In this document: piece after piece, positions 1 through 9,161 of the stretch
Layout: every line of letters begins with the position of its first letter
Position numbering within the stretch: the stretch's first letter is position 1
NCBI GenBank assembly: GCA_003246365.1
Contig: QKAN01000095.1
Span: 1-53,253, forward strand
Direction: 5' to 3'
Source: Clostridia bacterium
Lineage (GTDB): Bacteria; Bacillota; Clostridia; Christensenellales; CAG-138
Length of the DNA stretch: 53,253 nt
Translations under genes and position numbers: made by a program
The notes under the pieces: model-generated
Told to the model about the DNA's origin: nothing
Seen by the model: only the letters and a program-made list of their open reading frames with translations
The model's database searches: none

Positions 1-45
1 TTTTTATTTTCTCTTGATGAAACAGAGCAAATAATCATCCGCTAA
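1..45 (+). CDS. possible 3' end of an unidentified gene entering from the left
   Basis: Frame 1 is open from the first base to a TAA at 43-45 and would encode 14 residues ending in DETEQIIIR. This could be the tail of a gene that begins outside the window. It is far too short to identify and may be chance. Confidence 0.2.
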   Translation, partial: FLFSLDETEQIIIR

Positions 46-258
46 GTCTTTTTTACAAGAGACCACCGCAAATATCTAATGAATAAAATGCTTTTTGATA
101 ATGTTGCAACTACAAAATGGGGTTTATCAGAAAACGAACGCAATAATCAAAGATAAATTATTAGTAATTATTACATCGTAAGTATATTTCTATTTAAAAC
201 TCTACGCCTAACTATACCGATTCGTCAAGTAAACAATTATGTCTTTTTGAAAATTAAG
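46..258. other. AT-rich intergenic stretch
   Basis: I see no open frame with a ribosome binding site and no clear hairpin terminator here. It follows the end of the minus-strand TPR gene, so that gene's terminator might be expected here, but no GC-rich stem with a U-run is visible. Confidence 0.4.
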
Positions 259-1647
259 TTATTTCTCAGCAGTCGGCAGTTGTACACCCAACTGCGTTAA
301 AATTTCACTTGCGGATGTCAGAATTGTCTCGTCATCTCCCGCATCCAAACACGCGAGTAAATCGGAAACGGCGGCGTCATAATTCTCCAGTTGCAGATAG
401 CAAATCGCACGGTTGTAATAACATTCCTGCATCAGATAGTTGTTATCTATCGCTGCACCGTAAGCTTCACATGCACCTTCATAATCCGCGGAAAGCAGAC
501 ATCCGGTTGCAATATAGTAATTATTGTCTGTCATGGTCGGGTCCGCCGCAAGGCTTCTTTTCAGGTAGCCAACGGAATCTGCATAATCGCCAAGCTGCAT
601 TTGTGAAAGCCCCATGCGCTGCAAACATTCTGCGCTTGGCGATTCCCAGAGCGCTTCCGCCTGTTTTCCATATGCGATTGTGTTCGTATAGTCGCCTTGC
701 ATATAGGTGCAAAGCGTAATCTGAACATAGCAATCCGCCGGATCCGGATAACCGAGCGCGATCGCTTCGAGCATATATGCCTGCGCCGCCGCATAGTTCT
801 CCTGTCCCATCTGCGATGCGCCGAGCAGATAGTGCACGGAGCCATCCGGATCTTCATTGTCCTCCAGATAGATCGATAAATACTGATCGCCCAACGCAAA
901 ATCTCCGTTGAGCAACGCGGCGCGCGCAACGTTCATGCAGTCTGTTGCGCTTTTCGTGAGCGTATATGCCGCCATATATTCGTTGAGCGCATTCTCATAC
1001 TGTTGCATGCTTTCGTACAAATTACCAAGCAGGGTACGGTTGTCTGTGTCATACGGAACCAGTTGCAGATATGTGTGGATCTGAGATGCCGATTCTTCAT
1101 ACCGCTCTTGTTCAAAATATATCTGCGCTAGCAGTAAATGTGCTAGCGACAATGTATTATCGAAGTCCAACGCCTTAAGATAACAAACTTCGGCGTTCTC
1201 CATGTCGCCACTGAGCACATACGCGGAACCGAGCTTCAACTCGCGGTTTGCCAAAGAAGCCGTATCATCCGCATCGGTCGCAGCTATGCTGCCTTCGTAT
1301 AATACCGCCGCTTCCGCATAGTTGCCTCTTCCAACATACATGGAAGCAACCTGTTCATATTCTTCCGGTGTTTTCGGTTGTCTACCCAGTTCGCGCAACA
1401 ACATCTGCACACGCTCCAATGTTGGAGCGGCTAAATACGCGCTCTCTCCCGATAACGTCTGATACGCGCTTTCGGCTGTCGTCTCGGAAATCGTCGCGTC
1501 ATCGTCATACGGTTTTACGATTCTTGTCAGCAAAAGTAACGCGGAAGAAAGCATCATGGCAAACGCAAGAAATACCGCGAGAATTCGCTGTATCAGTTTT
1601 CGTCTTGCCGGATTCAGTTTTTTGATCGTGTTCTGATTCTGTTCCAT
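259..1647 (-). CDS. membrane-anchored tetratricopeptide repeat protein
   Basis: 462 residues. A basic N-terminus is followed by one hydrophobic segment at about residues 19-43, then a long series of TPR-like helical pairs from about 85 to 455 (recurring A.LY / G....A...Y patterns such as YAEAAVLYEGSI and YAAAQAYMLEAI). The body is acidic and Ala/Tyr-rich, as expected for a protein-protein interaction solenoid. The single N-terminal segment suggests an anchor with the repeats outside the membrane. No catalytic domain is visible. It lies beyond a terminator-like hairpin (1751-1800) after the alpha-glucosidase gene and so is probably a separate unit; its own promoter was not resolved. The partner is unknown. 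Confidence 0.75.
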   Translation of the reverse strand: MEQNQNTIKKLNPARRKLIQRILAVFLAFAMMLSSALLLLTRIVKPYDDDATISETTAESAYQTLSGESAYLAAPTLERVQMLLRELGRQPKTPEEYEQVASMYVGRGNYAEAAVLYEGSIAATDADDTASLANRELKLGSAYVLSGDMENAEVCYLKALDFDNTLSLAHLLLAQIYFEQERYEESASQIHTYLQLVPYDTDNRTLLGNLYESMQQYENALNEYMAAYTLTKSATDCMNVARAALLNGDFALGDQYLSIYLEDNEDPDGSVHYLLGASQMGQENYAAAQAYMLEAIALGYPDPADCYVQITLCTYMQGDYTNTIAYGKQAEALWESPSAECLQRMGLSQMQLGDYADSVGYLKRSLAADPTMTDNNYYIATGCLLSADYEGACEAYGAAIDNNYLMQECYYNRAICYLQLENYDAAVSDLLACLDAGDDETILTSASEILTQLGVQLPTAEK

Positions 1648-1750
1648 ATCTCCGCCGTTTGAATAAACGATTTACTCGAACCTTACCGCACAACAATAAC
1701 ACAACGTACGTAAATAATCAAAATATCAATATTGAAAGCAATGAGACGTT

Positions 1751-1800
1751 ATTAAAAATGCTGCGCGAGGAGAATTTGCAGTTTTTCTCCCCTGTGCAGC
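1751..1800 (-). terminator. intrinsic terminator of the alpha-glucoside operon
   Basis: Read on the minus strand, GCTGCAC pairs with GCGCAGC (one G-U) around an inner GGAGAA/TTCTCC stem. An ATTTTTAAT tract follows. It lies 39 bp past the stop of the GH13 gene. Confidence 0.6.
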
Positions 1801-1838
1801 ACTCTGACATTCTATTTGACTATGACTGAATCTATGTT

Positions 1839-3506
1839 TTATGAACGATATACGCGCGCTTCATACGGTTCAAGTGCACGTGTTTCTATTGCTCCATTTA
1901 TATTTCGAAGAACGCATTCTCCTTCTATGTCAGCTGACAATTTTGCTTCCGAATCGCTCATGTTGCAGACGATGATAAAAGTTTCTTCATTTAGCATTCG
2001 TTGATAGCCAAAAATCTGCTTATGCTCGCGCTCGATCATCTCAAACGCGCCGTAAATCAGCGTCTCGTTTTCGCTGCGAAAGCGCAGGAGTTTGCGGTAA
2101 TAGTGCAAAATGCTCTCCGGGTCACGCTCAGCAGCATTAACATTGATTGTCTCTGCATTCGGGTTTACCATCAGCCAGGGTTCGCCCGAGGTAAATCCGC
2201 CGTTTTTTTCGGCGCTCCATTGCATCGGCGCGCGCGCGTTGTCGCGTCCCTTTTTCAGAATCGCGTTCCATGCGGCCTCTCCCTCTCCTCGCGCTTCCGC
2301 CAGCGCATAAAATTTCAGGCTCTCGAGGTCACGCAAATCTTCAATGCCGCGAAACGGCACGTTTGTCATGCCGATTTCTTCCCCCTGATAGATAAACGGC
2401 GTACCCCGCATCAAGTGCATCGCCGTACCCAGCATCTTTGCCGAACGGACGCGCAGCTCTTCCGTTTTCGTGCTGCAGAACCGGGAGACAGGCCGCGGCT
2501 GGTCATGATTCGACCAGAACAGACTGTTCCAACCGTTTGACAGTGCAGTTTGCCAATCTTCCACGATTTGTTTCATTCGCGCGAGATTCCAAGGTATAAT
2601 CTCCCACTTGCCGCTTTTTCCGCTGTCAATGTCCATTAGGTCGAAGGAAAACACCATGTCCAGCTCGCCTTTTTCCGGATCGACGTAAGAATACCCCGTC
2701 TCACTGCTGGAAAAAGGCGTCTCGCCGACACACATGCAATCCCGTCCGTCGAAGCATTTGTGTCGCATCTCCTGCAAGTAGTCGTGCACGTTCACCTGAT
2801 CGGCAAAATACTCCGGCGCAAACACATATCCTTCCGGCGTAGGCTTGCCGGAACCGTCCGGCAATCCTTCCGCTTTCGCGATCAAATTAATCACATCCAT
2901 GCGGAATCCGTCTACCCCGCGGTCGAACCAGCGGTTCATCATGGCGTAGACTTCTTCGCGGACGGCAGGGTTTTTCCAGTTTAAATCCGGCTGTTTTTCC
3001 GAAAACAAATGCAGATACCATTGTCCGCTTGTTTCGTCATATTTCCATGCGGATGGCGTGAAAAAAGACGCCCAGTTGTTCGGCTCCGCTCCGTTTTTCC
3101 CATCCCGCCAGATATAGTAATCGCGATATGGGTTGTCCTTGCTCTTGCGCGATTCCACAAACCATGCATGCTCATCCGAACTGTGATTGACCACAAGGTC
3201 CATAATCAACCGCAGGCCGCGTTCATGCAATCCGTTCAGCAACGCGTCAAAATCCGCCATCGTCCCGAATTCCTGCATGATCGCTTCATAGTCGCGTATA
3301 TCATAACCCATGTCGTCGTTTGGCGAATCATACACCGGATTGAGCCAAACCGCACCAACGCCGAGTGAGGCGATATAGTCCAGTTTCTGCGCAATTCCAT
3401 TCAAATCGCCAATTCCGTCGCCATTCGAATCAAAAAAACTGCGCGGATAAATCTGGTACACCGCGCTCTCTTTCCACCATGCTCTGCGAATTTTATTCGA
3501 CTCCAT
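1839..3506 (-). CDS. GH13 alpha-glucosidase, oligo-1,6-glucosidase type
   Basis: About 555 residues, normal for the cytoplasmic GH13 oligo-1,6-glucosidase/MalL group. It opens with WWKESAVYQIYPRSF and NGDGIGDLNGI. The catalytic set is visible: region I VVNHSS, nucleophile Asp in GFRMDVINLI, acid/base Glu in CVGET, and stabiliser Asp in SNHDQPR. Val directly after the nucleophile is the residue associated with alpha-1,6 preference in this family (Thr is typical of alpha-1,4 enzymes). I place the start at ATG 3506, 8 nt after AAAGG, rather than at an in-frame GTG 9 bases upstream. It starts 5 bp after the nucleotidyltransferase stop, as last enzyme of the sugar operon. Likely role: splitting imported isomaltose- or panose-like sugars in the cytoplasm. 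Confidence 0.9.
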   Translation of the reverse strand: MESNKIRRAWWKESAVYQIYPRSFFDSNGDGIGDLNGIAQKLDYIASLGVGAVWLNPVYDSPNDDMGYDIRDYEAIMQEFGTMADFDALLNGLHERGLRLIMDLVVNHSSDEHAWFVESRKSKDNPYRDYYIWRDGKNGAEPNNWASFFTPSAWKYDETSGQWYLHLFSEKQPDLNWKNPAVREEVYAMMNRWFDRGVDGFRMDVINLIAKAEGLPDGSGKPTPEGYVFAPEYFADQVNVHDYLQEMRHKCFDGRDCMCVGETPFSSSETGYSYVDPEKGELDMVFSFDLMDIDSGKSGKWEIIPWNLARMKQIVEDWQTALSNGWNSLFWSNHDQPRPVSRFCSTKTEELRVRSAKMLGTAMHLMRGTPFIYQGEEIGMTNVPFRGIEDLRDLESLKFYALAEARGEGEAAWNAILKKGRDNARAPMQWSAEKNGGFTSGEPWLMVNPNAETINVNAAERDPESILHYYRKLLRFRSENETLIYGAFEMIEREHKQIFGYQRMLNEETFIIVCNMSDSEAKLSADIEGECVLRNINGAIETRALEPYEARVYRS

Positions 3507-3511
3507 ATGAT

Positions 3512-4273
3512 TCACCTTTCGGTTTCTGATTTTTGTTTCTCTCTTGCGCCCTCAGCAAGAAGCTTTTTGACCGCCTTATGAAGCAAGTTGTTTCGACCGG
3601 AATCAAGCAGTTTCAGCATCGATTCAGCAGCTTCACGGGAATGTCCATATCCCGGCATGAGTGCGCCAATCTGCGCAGTATCCAGAGTTTCTTCCGCCCG
3701 ACGTATTGGTGTAAATGGGTTTGCTTTTTCGCCTTCCATAAGCCTTAGCATATCTTGCGCTGCTTGTACCTGAATTTCCTCAAACGCCGCCGCTTCTTCC
3801 CCGCGCATCGCACGCAGCAATCCCGTGTATAGATGAAACAGCACGCTGTTTTGCAGCTCTTGCGCAGTTCTGCGTACGGGTTCGTTTGCTTCCAGTCCAA
3901 TTGCATCCCAGCCGTTTTTTACCCAAAGATATCGTCCGGCTCCATGGGGAAATGTTGAAAGCTGCTCCGGCAGTATGATCCCGTAATCGCAAAGAACTCC
4001 GTCTGAAAACAGTAGTTTCACCGCATCGCCAAAGCAAATCTGAACTCCATCAATCGGACAGATAGATTCGAGATTATTCACGGTAGACAGCAACCGCTCT
4101 TTTGCCGTCGGTTCCGAAAAAACGAGAAAATCGAGGTCTGAATATGCGTCAAACCGTCCGCGCTCCGCATTGGAACCAAACGCCGCAACGGCAAGGACAC
4201 CGTGCTCGCGCGCATAATATTCCGCAATCTCGTCCATGCGTTTGAGCGAACGCTTATCCATTTCGGTTCGCAT
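3512..4273 (-). CDS. nucleotidyltransferase-fold protein
   Basis: About 253 residues. The N-terminal part carries the MNT/antibiotic adenylyltransferase signature: GSNAERG, then SDLDFLVF, giving the G-S...D-x-D metal and nucleotide site. The C-terminal half is helical and not recognisable, as in kanamycin- or streptomycin-adenylyltransferase relatives and toxin-antitoxin MNT proteins, but I cannot assign a substrate. It sits inside a sugar operon: its beginning overlaps the GH31 end, and its stop is 5 bp before the GH13 start. The start is uncertain. ATG 4273 is chosen; ATG 4261 and TTG 4294 are alternatives and none has a well-spaced ribosome binding site, so translational coupling to GH31 is likely. 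Confidence 0.65.
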   Translation of the reverse strand: MRTEMDKRSLKRMDEIAEYYAREHGVLAVAAFGSNAERGRFDAYSDLDFLVFSEPTAKERLLSTVNNLESICPIDGVQICFGDAVKLLFSDGVLCDYGIILPEQLSTFPHGAGRYLWVKNGWDAIGLEANEPVRRTAQELQNSVLFHLYTGLLRAMRGEEAAAFEEIQVQAAQDMLRLMEGEKANPFTPIRRAEETLDTAQIGALMPGYGHSREAAESMLKLLDSGRNNLLHKAVKKLLAEGAREKQKSETER

Positions 4274-4280
4274 GACTTTG

Positions 4281-6227
4281 TTAAAACTCCGCAAACTGGA
4301 TGTCTGACAATTCTACGACGCGTATATTCGCCTGTTCCACCTTACCGTTTTGCATGACAACGCGGTTGCCAAACGAATCCGAATAATCGATATCCGCGTT
4401 GCCGGAATACGCAACTACGGGTGTATTGAGACAATCAACTCTGTTGCCGACGTCCCCGCCGAGCAGCATATTCTCCGGCAAATTCAGCGCGATTGCACCG
4501 GGCGTGCGCAAAAACACCGGAATTTCATTCCGCGTTGCATCGACAAAAATCGTGCGTCCGCCATCCAACGTTTCGCACGTTAAAATGTGATACCAGCGTC
4601 CCTCCGGCAAATAGACGTCTCGTCCAGTTGCGCCTTCTTCCAAAATCGGAGCAACGAGTAAGTCTCCGAGCATAAATTCATCGTGGCAATGCTGCGCGTT
4701 CGTGTCATCCGGATATTCCAGCACCAGATGCCGCATCATCGGCAACCCTTGTTTTACGGAAATCTTCGCCTGCCGCAACAGTTCCGGCAATAGATTCATG
4801 CGAAGTCGCGCATAAAACCGCGCAACGCGTTCCACGCTCTCATCGCCCGTATGCAGCGCCATGTTCCAGGGGCTTCTGTCGTTGACCATCCCCGTATCGA
4901 ATCCACCGAACTGGCCGCCGAGCGGTTCGCTGTGCCATTGCATCACAGGAACAAACGTCGCCATGGCGGTTGACCGCAGATAAAGTTCCGCGCTTGGCAG
5001 CGGTCCGGCAAATCCGCCGATATCAAAACTCCAGAATGGTACGCCGGAAAGTCCGAGCGATAATCCTGCGCCCAGCGCAGAGCGCATTTCGCCAAATGTT
5101 GACGATTGGTCGCCTGCCCAATGAATCGGGCATCGTTGCGCGCCGAGGTACCCCGCGCGGGAAAAAAGCGTCCTGCCGTTTCCAATCGCTTTCGTATACG
5201 TCTCTTCATATTCGGCGACATAGCGGTTGCGCATTGAAACGCCGTCTTTTCCGTTATGAAAACGAACGGACAAATCGTGTACAAATTCGCCGCCGTCGGT
5301 CTTGAATCCGTCAACTCCCATTTCCAGCAAATAACGCCGTTTTTCCATCCACCAGGAGCGCAGCCCTTCTACCGAAAAATCCGGCACGTGTGCACCAATG
5401 AACCATTGCCGCGGAATGCGATATGCACTGCCGTCCTCATTCAGCACGACAAATCCTTTTTTAACCGCGTATTCGTCGTCGCGCACATGCTGATCGCAGT
5501 GCTCGTCCGCTCCTAACTCTTTGAGCGCCGGAATTTGCCAGAGCACAAGACGAATGCCTTGCGCGTGGATGCGGTCAATCATCGCCTGCGGATTCGGCCA
5601 TGGTTCCTGAAAGCTGAAATCGGCGGCGTGGAACGCATCGCTTCCGTCTTTTAGTTTATATTGCGCCCCGTTCCAAATATAAAACGTCGCCTCATCGCTC
5701 CAAGCTTCTATCACCAGCGCAGTCGCGGGATAGTTGCCCGCTTCGATCCGATCCAACTGTTCTTCCACATCCTGCTGAGAATCCCAACGGTTTGCAGACA
5801 CCCATGGGCCGAACGCCCAATCCGGCGGAAGCGCCGCTTCCCCCGTCATCTCGACAAACTGCGATACGATCTCTTTCGGCTTGCCGAAAAGAAAGATAAC
5901 TTCACACTCTTCCTGCGGCAGCGTGATTTCAACGTGCCCTTTCGTCAGCACAAACGTCGCCGCCGCGTCGCTGTTCACAAACACGCCGTGACCATCGTTG
6001 CAAAAGAAAAATGGCAATGGAAAATAAGTATTTTCGCCTTGATGCGTAAACTTTTCTATAATGGTGCATTCCGTTGTTTTGTCCATGCGGTCTACGCCGT
6101 CGAACCGTTCGCCCATGCCGTAAGCAGTAGTTGCGTCGCAATCATACGATAAAACGGTACGTCCGTCTTCAGATCGTTCGCACAGGTTTCGGATAATTTT
6201 GTTGTTTTGGTTGATGTACCGGGTCAT
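4281..6227 (-). CDS. GH31 family alpha-glucosidase/alpha-xylosidase
   Basis: 648 residues with a beta-sandwich N-terminal region and a GH31 barrel. The nucleophile motif is GFKTDGGE and the acid/base Asp lies in HWAGDQSSTF. WQIPALKELG, FGPWVSANRWDSQ and SFDIGGF are typical of GH31 retaining enzymes. No signal peptide is seen, so it is cytoplasmic. GH31 members release glucose, xylose or galactose from the non-reducing end; alpha-glucosidase activity fits the neighbouring GH13 enzyme and ABC importer, but alpha-xylosidase cannot be excluded. The start ATG 6227 has AAAGG 5-6 nt upstream. It is separated from lacI by a small GC hairpin. Confidence 0.88.
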   Translation of the reverse strand: MTRYINQNNKIIRNLCERSEDGRTVLSYDCDATTAYGMGERFDGVDRMDKTTECTIIEKFTHQGENTYFPLPFFFCNDGHGVFVNSDAAATFVLTKGHVEITLPQEECEVIFLFGKPKEIVSQFVEMTGEAALPPDWAFGPWVSANRWDSQQDVEEQLDRIEAGNYPATALVIEAWSDEATFYIWNGAQYKLKDGSDAFHAADFSFQEPWPNPQAMIDRIHAQGIRLVLWQIPALKELGADEHCDQHVRDDEYAVKKGFVVLNEDGSAYRIPRQWFIGAHVPDFSVEGLRSWWMEKRRYLLEMGVDGFKTDGGEFVHDLSVRFHNGKDGVSMRNRYVAEYEETYTKAIGNGRTLFSRAGYLGAQRCPIHWAGDQSSTFGEMRSALGAGLSLGLSGVPFWSFDIGGFAGPLPSAELYLRSTAMATFVPVMQWHSEPLGGQFGGFDTGMVNDRSPWNMALHTGDESVERVARFYARLRMNLLPELLRQAKISVKQGLPMMRHLVLEYPDDTNAQHCHDEFMLGDLLVAPILEEGATGRDVYLPEGRWYHILTCETLDGGRTIFVDATRNEIPVFLRTPGAIALNLPENMLLGGDVGNRVDCLNTPVVAYSGNADIDYSDSFGNRVVMQNGKVEQANIRVVELSDIQFAEF

Positions 6228-6240
6228 ATTTGCCTTTCAA

Positions 6241-6262
6241 AACACCCCGTAAACGGGGCGTT
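6241..6262 (-). terminator. GC hairpin between lacI and the GH31 gene
   Basis: On the minus strand AACGCCCCGT pairs with ACGGGGTGTT (one G-U) followed by TTTTG. The U-run is short, so it may be a leaky terminator or an mRNA-stability element that lowers glycosidase expression relative to the regulator. Confidence 0.5.
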
Positions 6263-6292
6263 CATTTGTGTAATCAATTTTAATATTGACGG

Positions 6293-7312
6293 TTACAGCC
6301 GTCTTGTCGATTCTCGTTCGATAATCTGCACCGGCAGTTCGATGCAGCGCGGTTCCTGAATTCTGTTTTCAATTTCGTCTAGTATAATCTCTACCGCCAG
6401 CTTGCCTTTCAGCTCGATATCCTGCCCGACCGTGGTGATCGACGGCGAAGTATATTCCGATATGTTCAGGTTGTCGAAGCCCATAATCGAGATATCCTGC
6501 GGCACGTTTAGCCCCATGGAGAGCACTTTTTTCATTGCACCCATTGCGATAATATCCGCCGTACAAAACATCGCGGTAATGCCGCTCGCTTGTTCAAGTA
6601 CTTTCCCCGCGCATTCCACGCCGGACTGAAAGCTGACGACGCCCGGAACTACCAGTTCCTTGCGGTAGGCAATACCGCTTTCCTGCAACGCCAAACGATA
6701 CCCGTCGAATCGCAGTTGCGTAACGCCCTGTTCGCGCAGCGCGCCGGAGATAAACGCAATGTCCTTGTGTCCGCGGTCGATCAGATATTTTGTGGCGAGA
6801 TATCCGCCGCGCCGGTCGTCAATTTTCACCTCGTGGAACCGTTCCGGATTCTGGTAGGTGTCGATTAATACAACCGGCATGTTCGCCTTTTTCAGATCGC
6901 TGTAAAACTCCTTCGAGTAGGAACCGACGATGATCATACCGTCCAGACTTCTTTGCTGCGCCAGTTTCAGAAAGCTCTCGTCCGCGTCCGTGCCGGACAC
7001 AATAACATGATAGCCTTCGATGCGGCATTCATATTCAATGCTGCTGAATAACTTGCTGTAAAAGGGGTTATCGAACATGAGCTTGCTGCCGGGCTCCGTC
7101 TGCGGGCTACAGATTCCAATCAGGCGCGAACGGTGGCTTGCAAGTCCCCTTGCGGTATAGTTCGGCACATAGCCGAGACGCTGCACCGCGTCCAGCACCA
7201 TCTCCCGCGTTTCGGGACGCACACCTTCTTTGTCGTTGAGAACATAGGACACCGCCGCAATCGACAGTCCCGTTTCTTCCGCAACATCTTTAATGGTAAT
7301 TCGTTTCGCCAA
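6293..7312 (-). CDS. LacI-family transcriptional repressor
   Basis: 339 residues, the usual family length. The N-terminal helix-turn-helix ITIKDVAEETGLSIAAVSYVL is followed by the hinge RLGYVPN and a periplasmic-binding-protein-like sensor domain (GICSPQTEPGS, DGMIIVGSY, GFDNLNISEYTSPSITT). Translation starts at TTG 7312, 6 nt after AAAGGGG; no ATG fits. It is co-transcribed behind the permease genes, so it probably represses its own operon by binding the two CTTAAACGCTTAAG sites in front of the solute-binding protein gene and is released by an imported alpha-glucoside. Confidence 0.9.
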   Translation of the reverse strand: MAKRITIKDVAEETGLSIAAVSYVLNDKEGVRPETREMVLDAVQRLGYVPNYTARGLASHRSRLIGICSPQTEPGSKLMFDNPFYSKLFSSIEYECRIEGYHVIVSGTDADESFLKLAQQRSLDGMIIVGSYSKEFYSDLKKANMPVVLIDTYQNPERFHEVKIDDRRGGYLATKYLIDRGHKDIAFISGALREQGVTQLRFDGYRLALQESGIAYRKELVVPGVVSFQSGVECAGKVLEQASGITAMFCTADIIAMGAMKKVLSMGLNVPQDISIMGFDNLNISEYTSPSITTVGQDIELKGKLAVEIILDEIENRIQEPRCIELPVQIIERESTRRL

Positions 7313-7348
7313 TCGAAACCCCTTTCCCGCGTTGACCGCGGTTTGCGA

Positions 7349-8191
7349 TTAACCTTTTATTCCGCCGAGCGTCAAGCCGTCTTTCATCTTGCTCTGCGCA
7401 AACAGATAGATCATGATGACCGGCAGAATCGAAATCAGACTGCCTGCCATTTGAACGCCGAAATTCCGTTCAAACTGTCCGTTGACCATGCCCAACGCAA
7501 CCGGAACTGTCATCATCTCGGTTTTTGTCAGCATCACCAGCGGCCAGAGATAATCGTTCCATGCATCCATAAACGTAATAACCGTATATCCGGCAATCAC
7601 CGGCGCGGAAAGCGGAAGAATCACCTTCCACAACACCGTAAAATACGATGCGCCGTCTATGCGCGCGGCGTCGATATAGTCGTCCGGAATCGTTCGCATA
7701 TGCTGAACGAGGAGGAAGATACCGAACACCCGAAACAACGACGGAATGATCACGCTCATGTAGGTGTTGCTCAACCCCGCGCTGTTAAACAGCATAAAGA
7801 GCGGAATCAGCGTGCTTTGAAACGGAATCATCAAGGTCGCCAGATATACCTTTAGCAGCGCTTCGCTACCGCGAAACGGAATCTTCGCAAACGCGAATGC
7901 CGCCATGCTGCACGTTACGATGGAAACAACCGAGTAGGATACCGAAACCACCGCGCTGTTGAGCAGCACTCTTCCAAACGGAAAACGGGAGAATAATTCA
8001 ACAAAATTATCCAGTGTCAGTTCCGATGGAAACCATTCGATCGGATATGTAAAAATCGCCGTTTGTGTTTTGATCGAGGTTATGATCATCCAGTATAACG
8101 GAATAACGATCATAAAACCAATGCCGATTGCAAACACATAAAATGCAATATTTGAGAGCGCTTGTTCGCGTTTTTTCCTGTTACGCATCAT
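7349..8191 (-). CDS. carbohydrate ABC transporter permease, MalG type
   Basis: 280 residues with about six transmembrane helices. The EAA loop YIDAARIDGASYFTVLWKVILPLSAP marks the site that contacts the ATPase. The tail (LTLGGIKG) is typical of MalG-type CUT1 permeases. The start ATG 8191 overlaps the end of the MalF-type gene by 11 bp. It forms the importer with the other permease and the lipoprotein. No ATPase gene is present in the operon, so a shared MsmK/MalK-type ATPase encoded elsewhere is probably used, as is common in Clostridia. Confidence 0.92.
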   Translation of the reverse strand: MMRNRKKREQALSNIAFYVFAIGIGFMIVIPLYWMIITSIKTQTAIFTYPIEWFPSELTLDNFVELFSRFPFGRVLLNSAVVSVSYSVVSIVTCSMAAFAFAKIPFRGSEALLKVYLATLMIPFQSTLIPLFMLFNSAGLSNTYMSVIIPSLFRVFGIFLLVQHMRTIPDDYIDAARIDGASYFTVLWKVILPLSAPVIAGYTVITFMDAWNDYLWPLVMLTKTEMMTVPVALGMVNGQFERNFGVQMAGSLISILPVIMIYLFAQSKMKDGLTLGGIKG

Positions 8192-9092
8192 AGTTCACCC
8201 ACTTCTTCTGGAGTTTTTGCTGCAGATACGTAAACAGAAAAACAATCAGAAACAGCAGCCAGGACAGTGCGGATGCATATCCCATTTTATAATAACTGAA
8301 CCCGTATTTATAGATTCTTTCGACAATCACCTGCGTTGCGCCTGCCGGTCCCGCGTTGGTCATAATCATGACCTGCGGAAATAGCATAAACGAATTGATC
8401 AGGCTGATGATCAGCACAAAGAACACCATCGGTGTCAGCATCGGCAGCGTGATGTTCCAAAACCGCTGCAAGCTACCAGCTCCGTCGAGCTGCGCCGCCT
8501 CGTAATACTGCGGATTGATGTTCTTTAATCCGCCAAGAAAAATCAGTCCGTAAAAGCCCATATCCTTCCAGACAGAAGCCAGCACAATGCCAACCATTGC
8601 CCAGTCTTTGTCCTGCAACCATGCGGGACCTTCGATGCCGATGCGAGCAAGAATATCGTTTAATATGCCGTACTGCGGATCCAGTACCCATTTCCAGATA
8701 ATCGCACCTGCAACCCAGCTTGTCAGCACCGGAATGTAATAGAGTAGCCGGAAAAACGCGGAACCTTTTCGCGGCTTGTTCAGCAGCATCGCGATGGACA
8801 GGGACGTTATAAGCATCAGCGGGATATAGAGCACGAGATAATATCCAACATGCAGCAGTGACGTCCAGAACTCTTTGCTGTTGAGAATCTTTTGATAGTT
8901 TTGCAGACCGACAAAATTATCCTGCCAGAACGACAGCGATAATATCTGCAGCCCTTTGATTCCGCTCCAGGACGTAAAACTGATTGCGAACGACAGCGCA
9001 AACGGTATGGCTGCGATCAGCAAAAAGCCAACCATGCTCGGAGCGAGAAAGGAAGAAGCGGCAAGTAGATTATTGTTCTGTTTTTTTTGCAT
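8181..9092 (-). CDS. carbohydrate ABC transporter permease, MalF type
   Basis: About 303 residues and six predicted membrane helices, with the EAA motif YYEAAQLDGAGSLQRFWNITLPMLTP. I start it at ATG 9092 because GGAGG lies 6 nt upstream; the in-frame extension further upstream runs through the intergenic hairpin and has no ribosome binding site. It is the second gene after the solute-binding protein and overlaps the MalG-type gene. CUT1-family partner for oligosaccharide uptake. Confidence 0.92.
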   Translation of the reverse strand: MQKKQNNNLLAASSFLAPSMVGFLLIAAIPFALSFAISFTSWSGIKGLQILSLSFWQDNFVGLQNYQKILNSKEFWTSLLHVGYYLVLYIPLMLITSLSIAMLLNKPRKGSAFFRLLYYIPVLTSWVAGAIIWKWVLDPQYGILNDILARIGIEGPAWLQDKDWAMVGIVLASVWKDMGFYGLIFLGGLKNINPQYYEAAQLDGAGSLQRFWNITLPMLTPMVFFVLIISLINSFMLFPQVMIMTNAGPAGATQVIVERIYKYGFSYYKMGYASALSWLLFLIVFLFTYLQQKLQKKWVNYDA

Positions 9093-9114
9093 GCTCAGCC
9101 TCCGGTTTCGGACG

Positions 9115-9143
9115 GCGGGGGCAACATATTTCGTTGCCCCCGC
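9115..9143 (-). terminator. intercistronic hairpin after the solute-binding protein gene
   Basis: An 11-bp perfect stem (GCGGGGGCAAC with GTTGCCCCCGC, arms 9115-9125 and 9133-9143) closes a 7-nt loop. No U-run follows. Such hairpins after binding-protein genes usually protect the upstream mRNA or partly terminate, so that more binding protein than permease is made. Confidence 0.7.
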
Positions 9144-9161
9144 GCGCCATAGCATCGTTCG

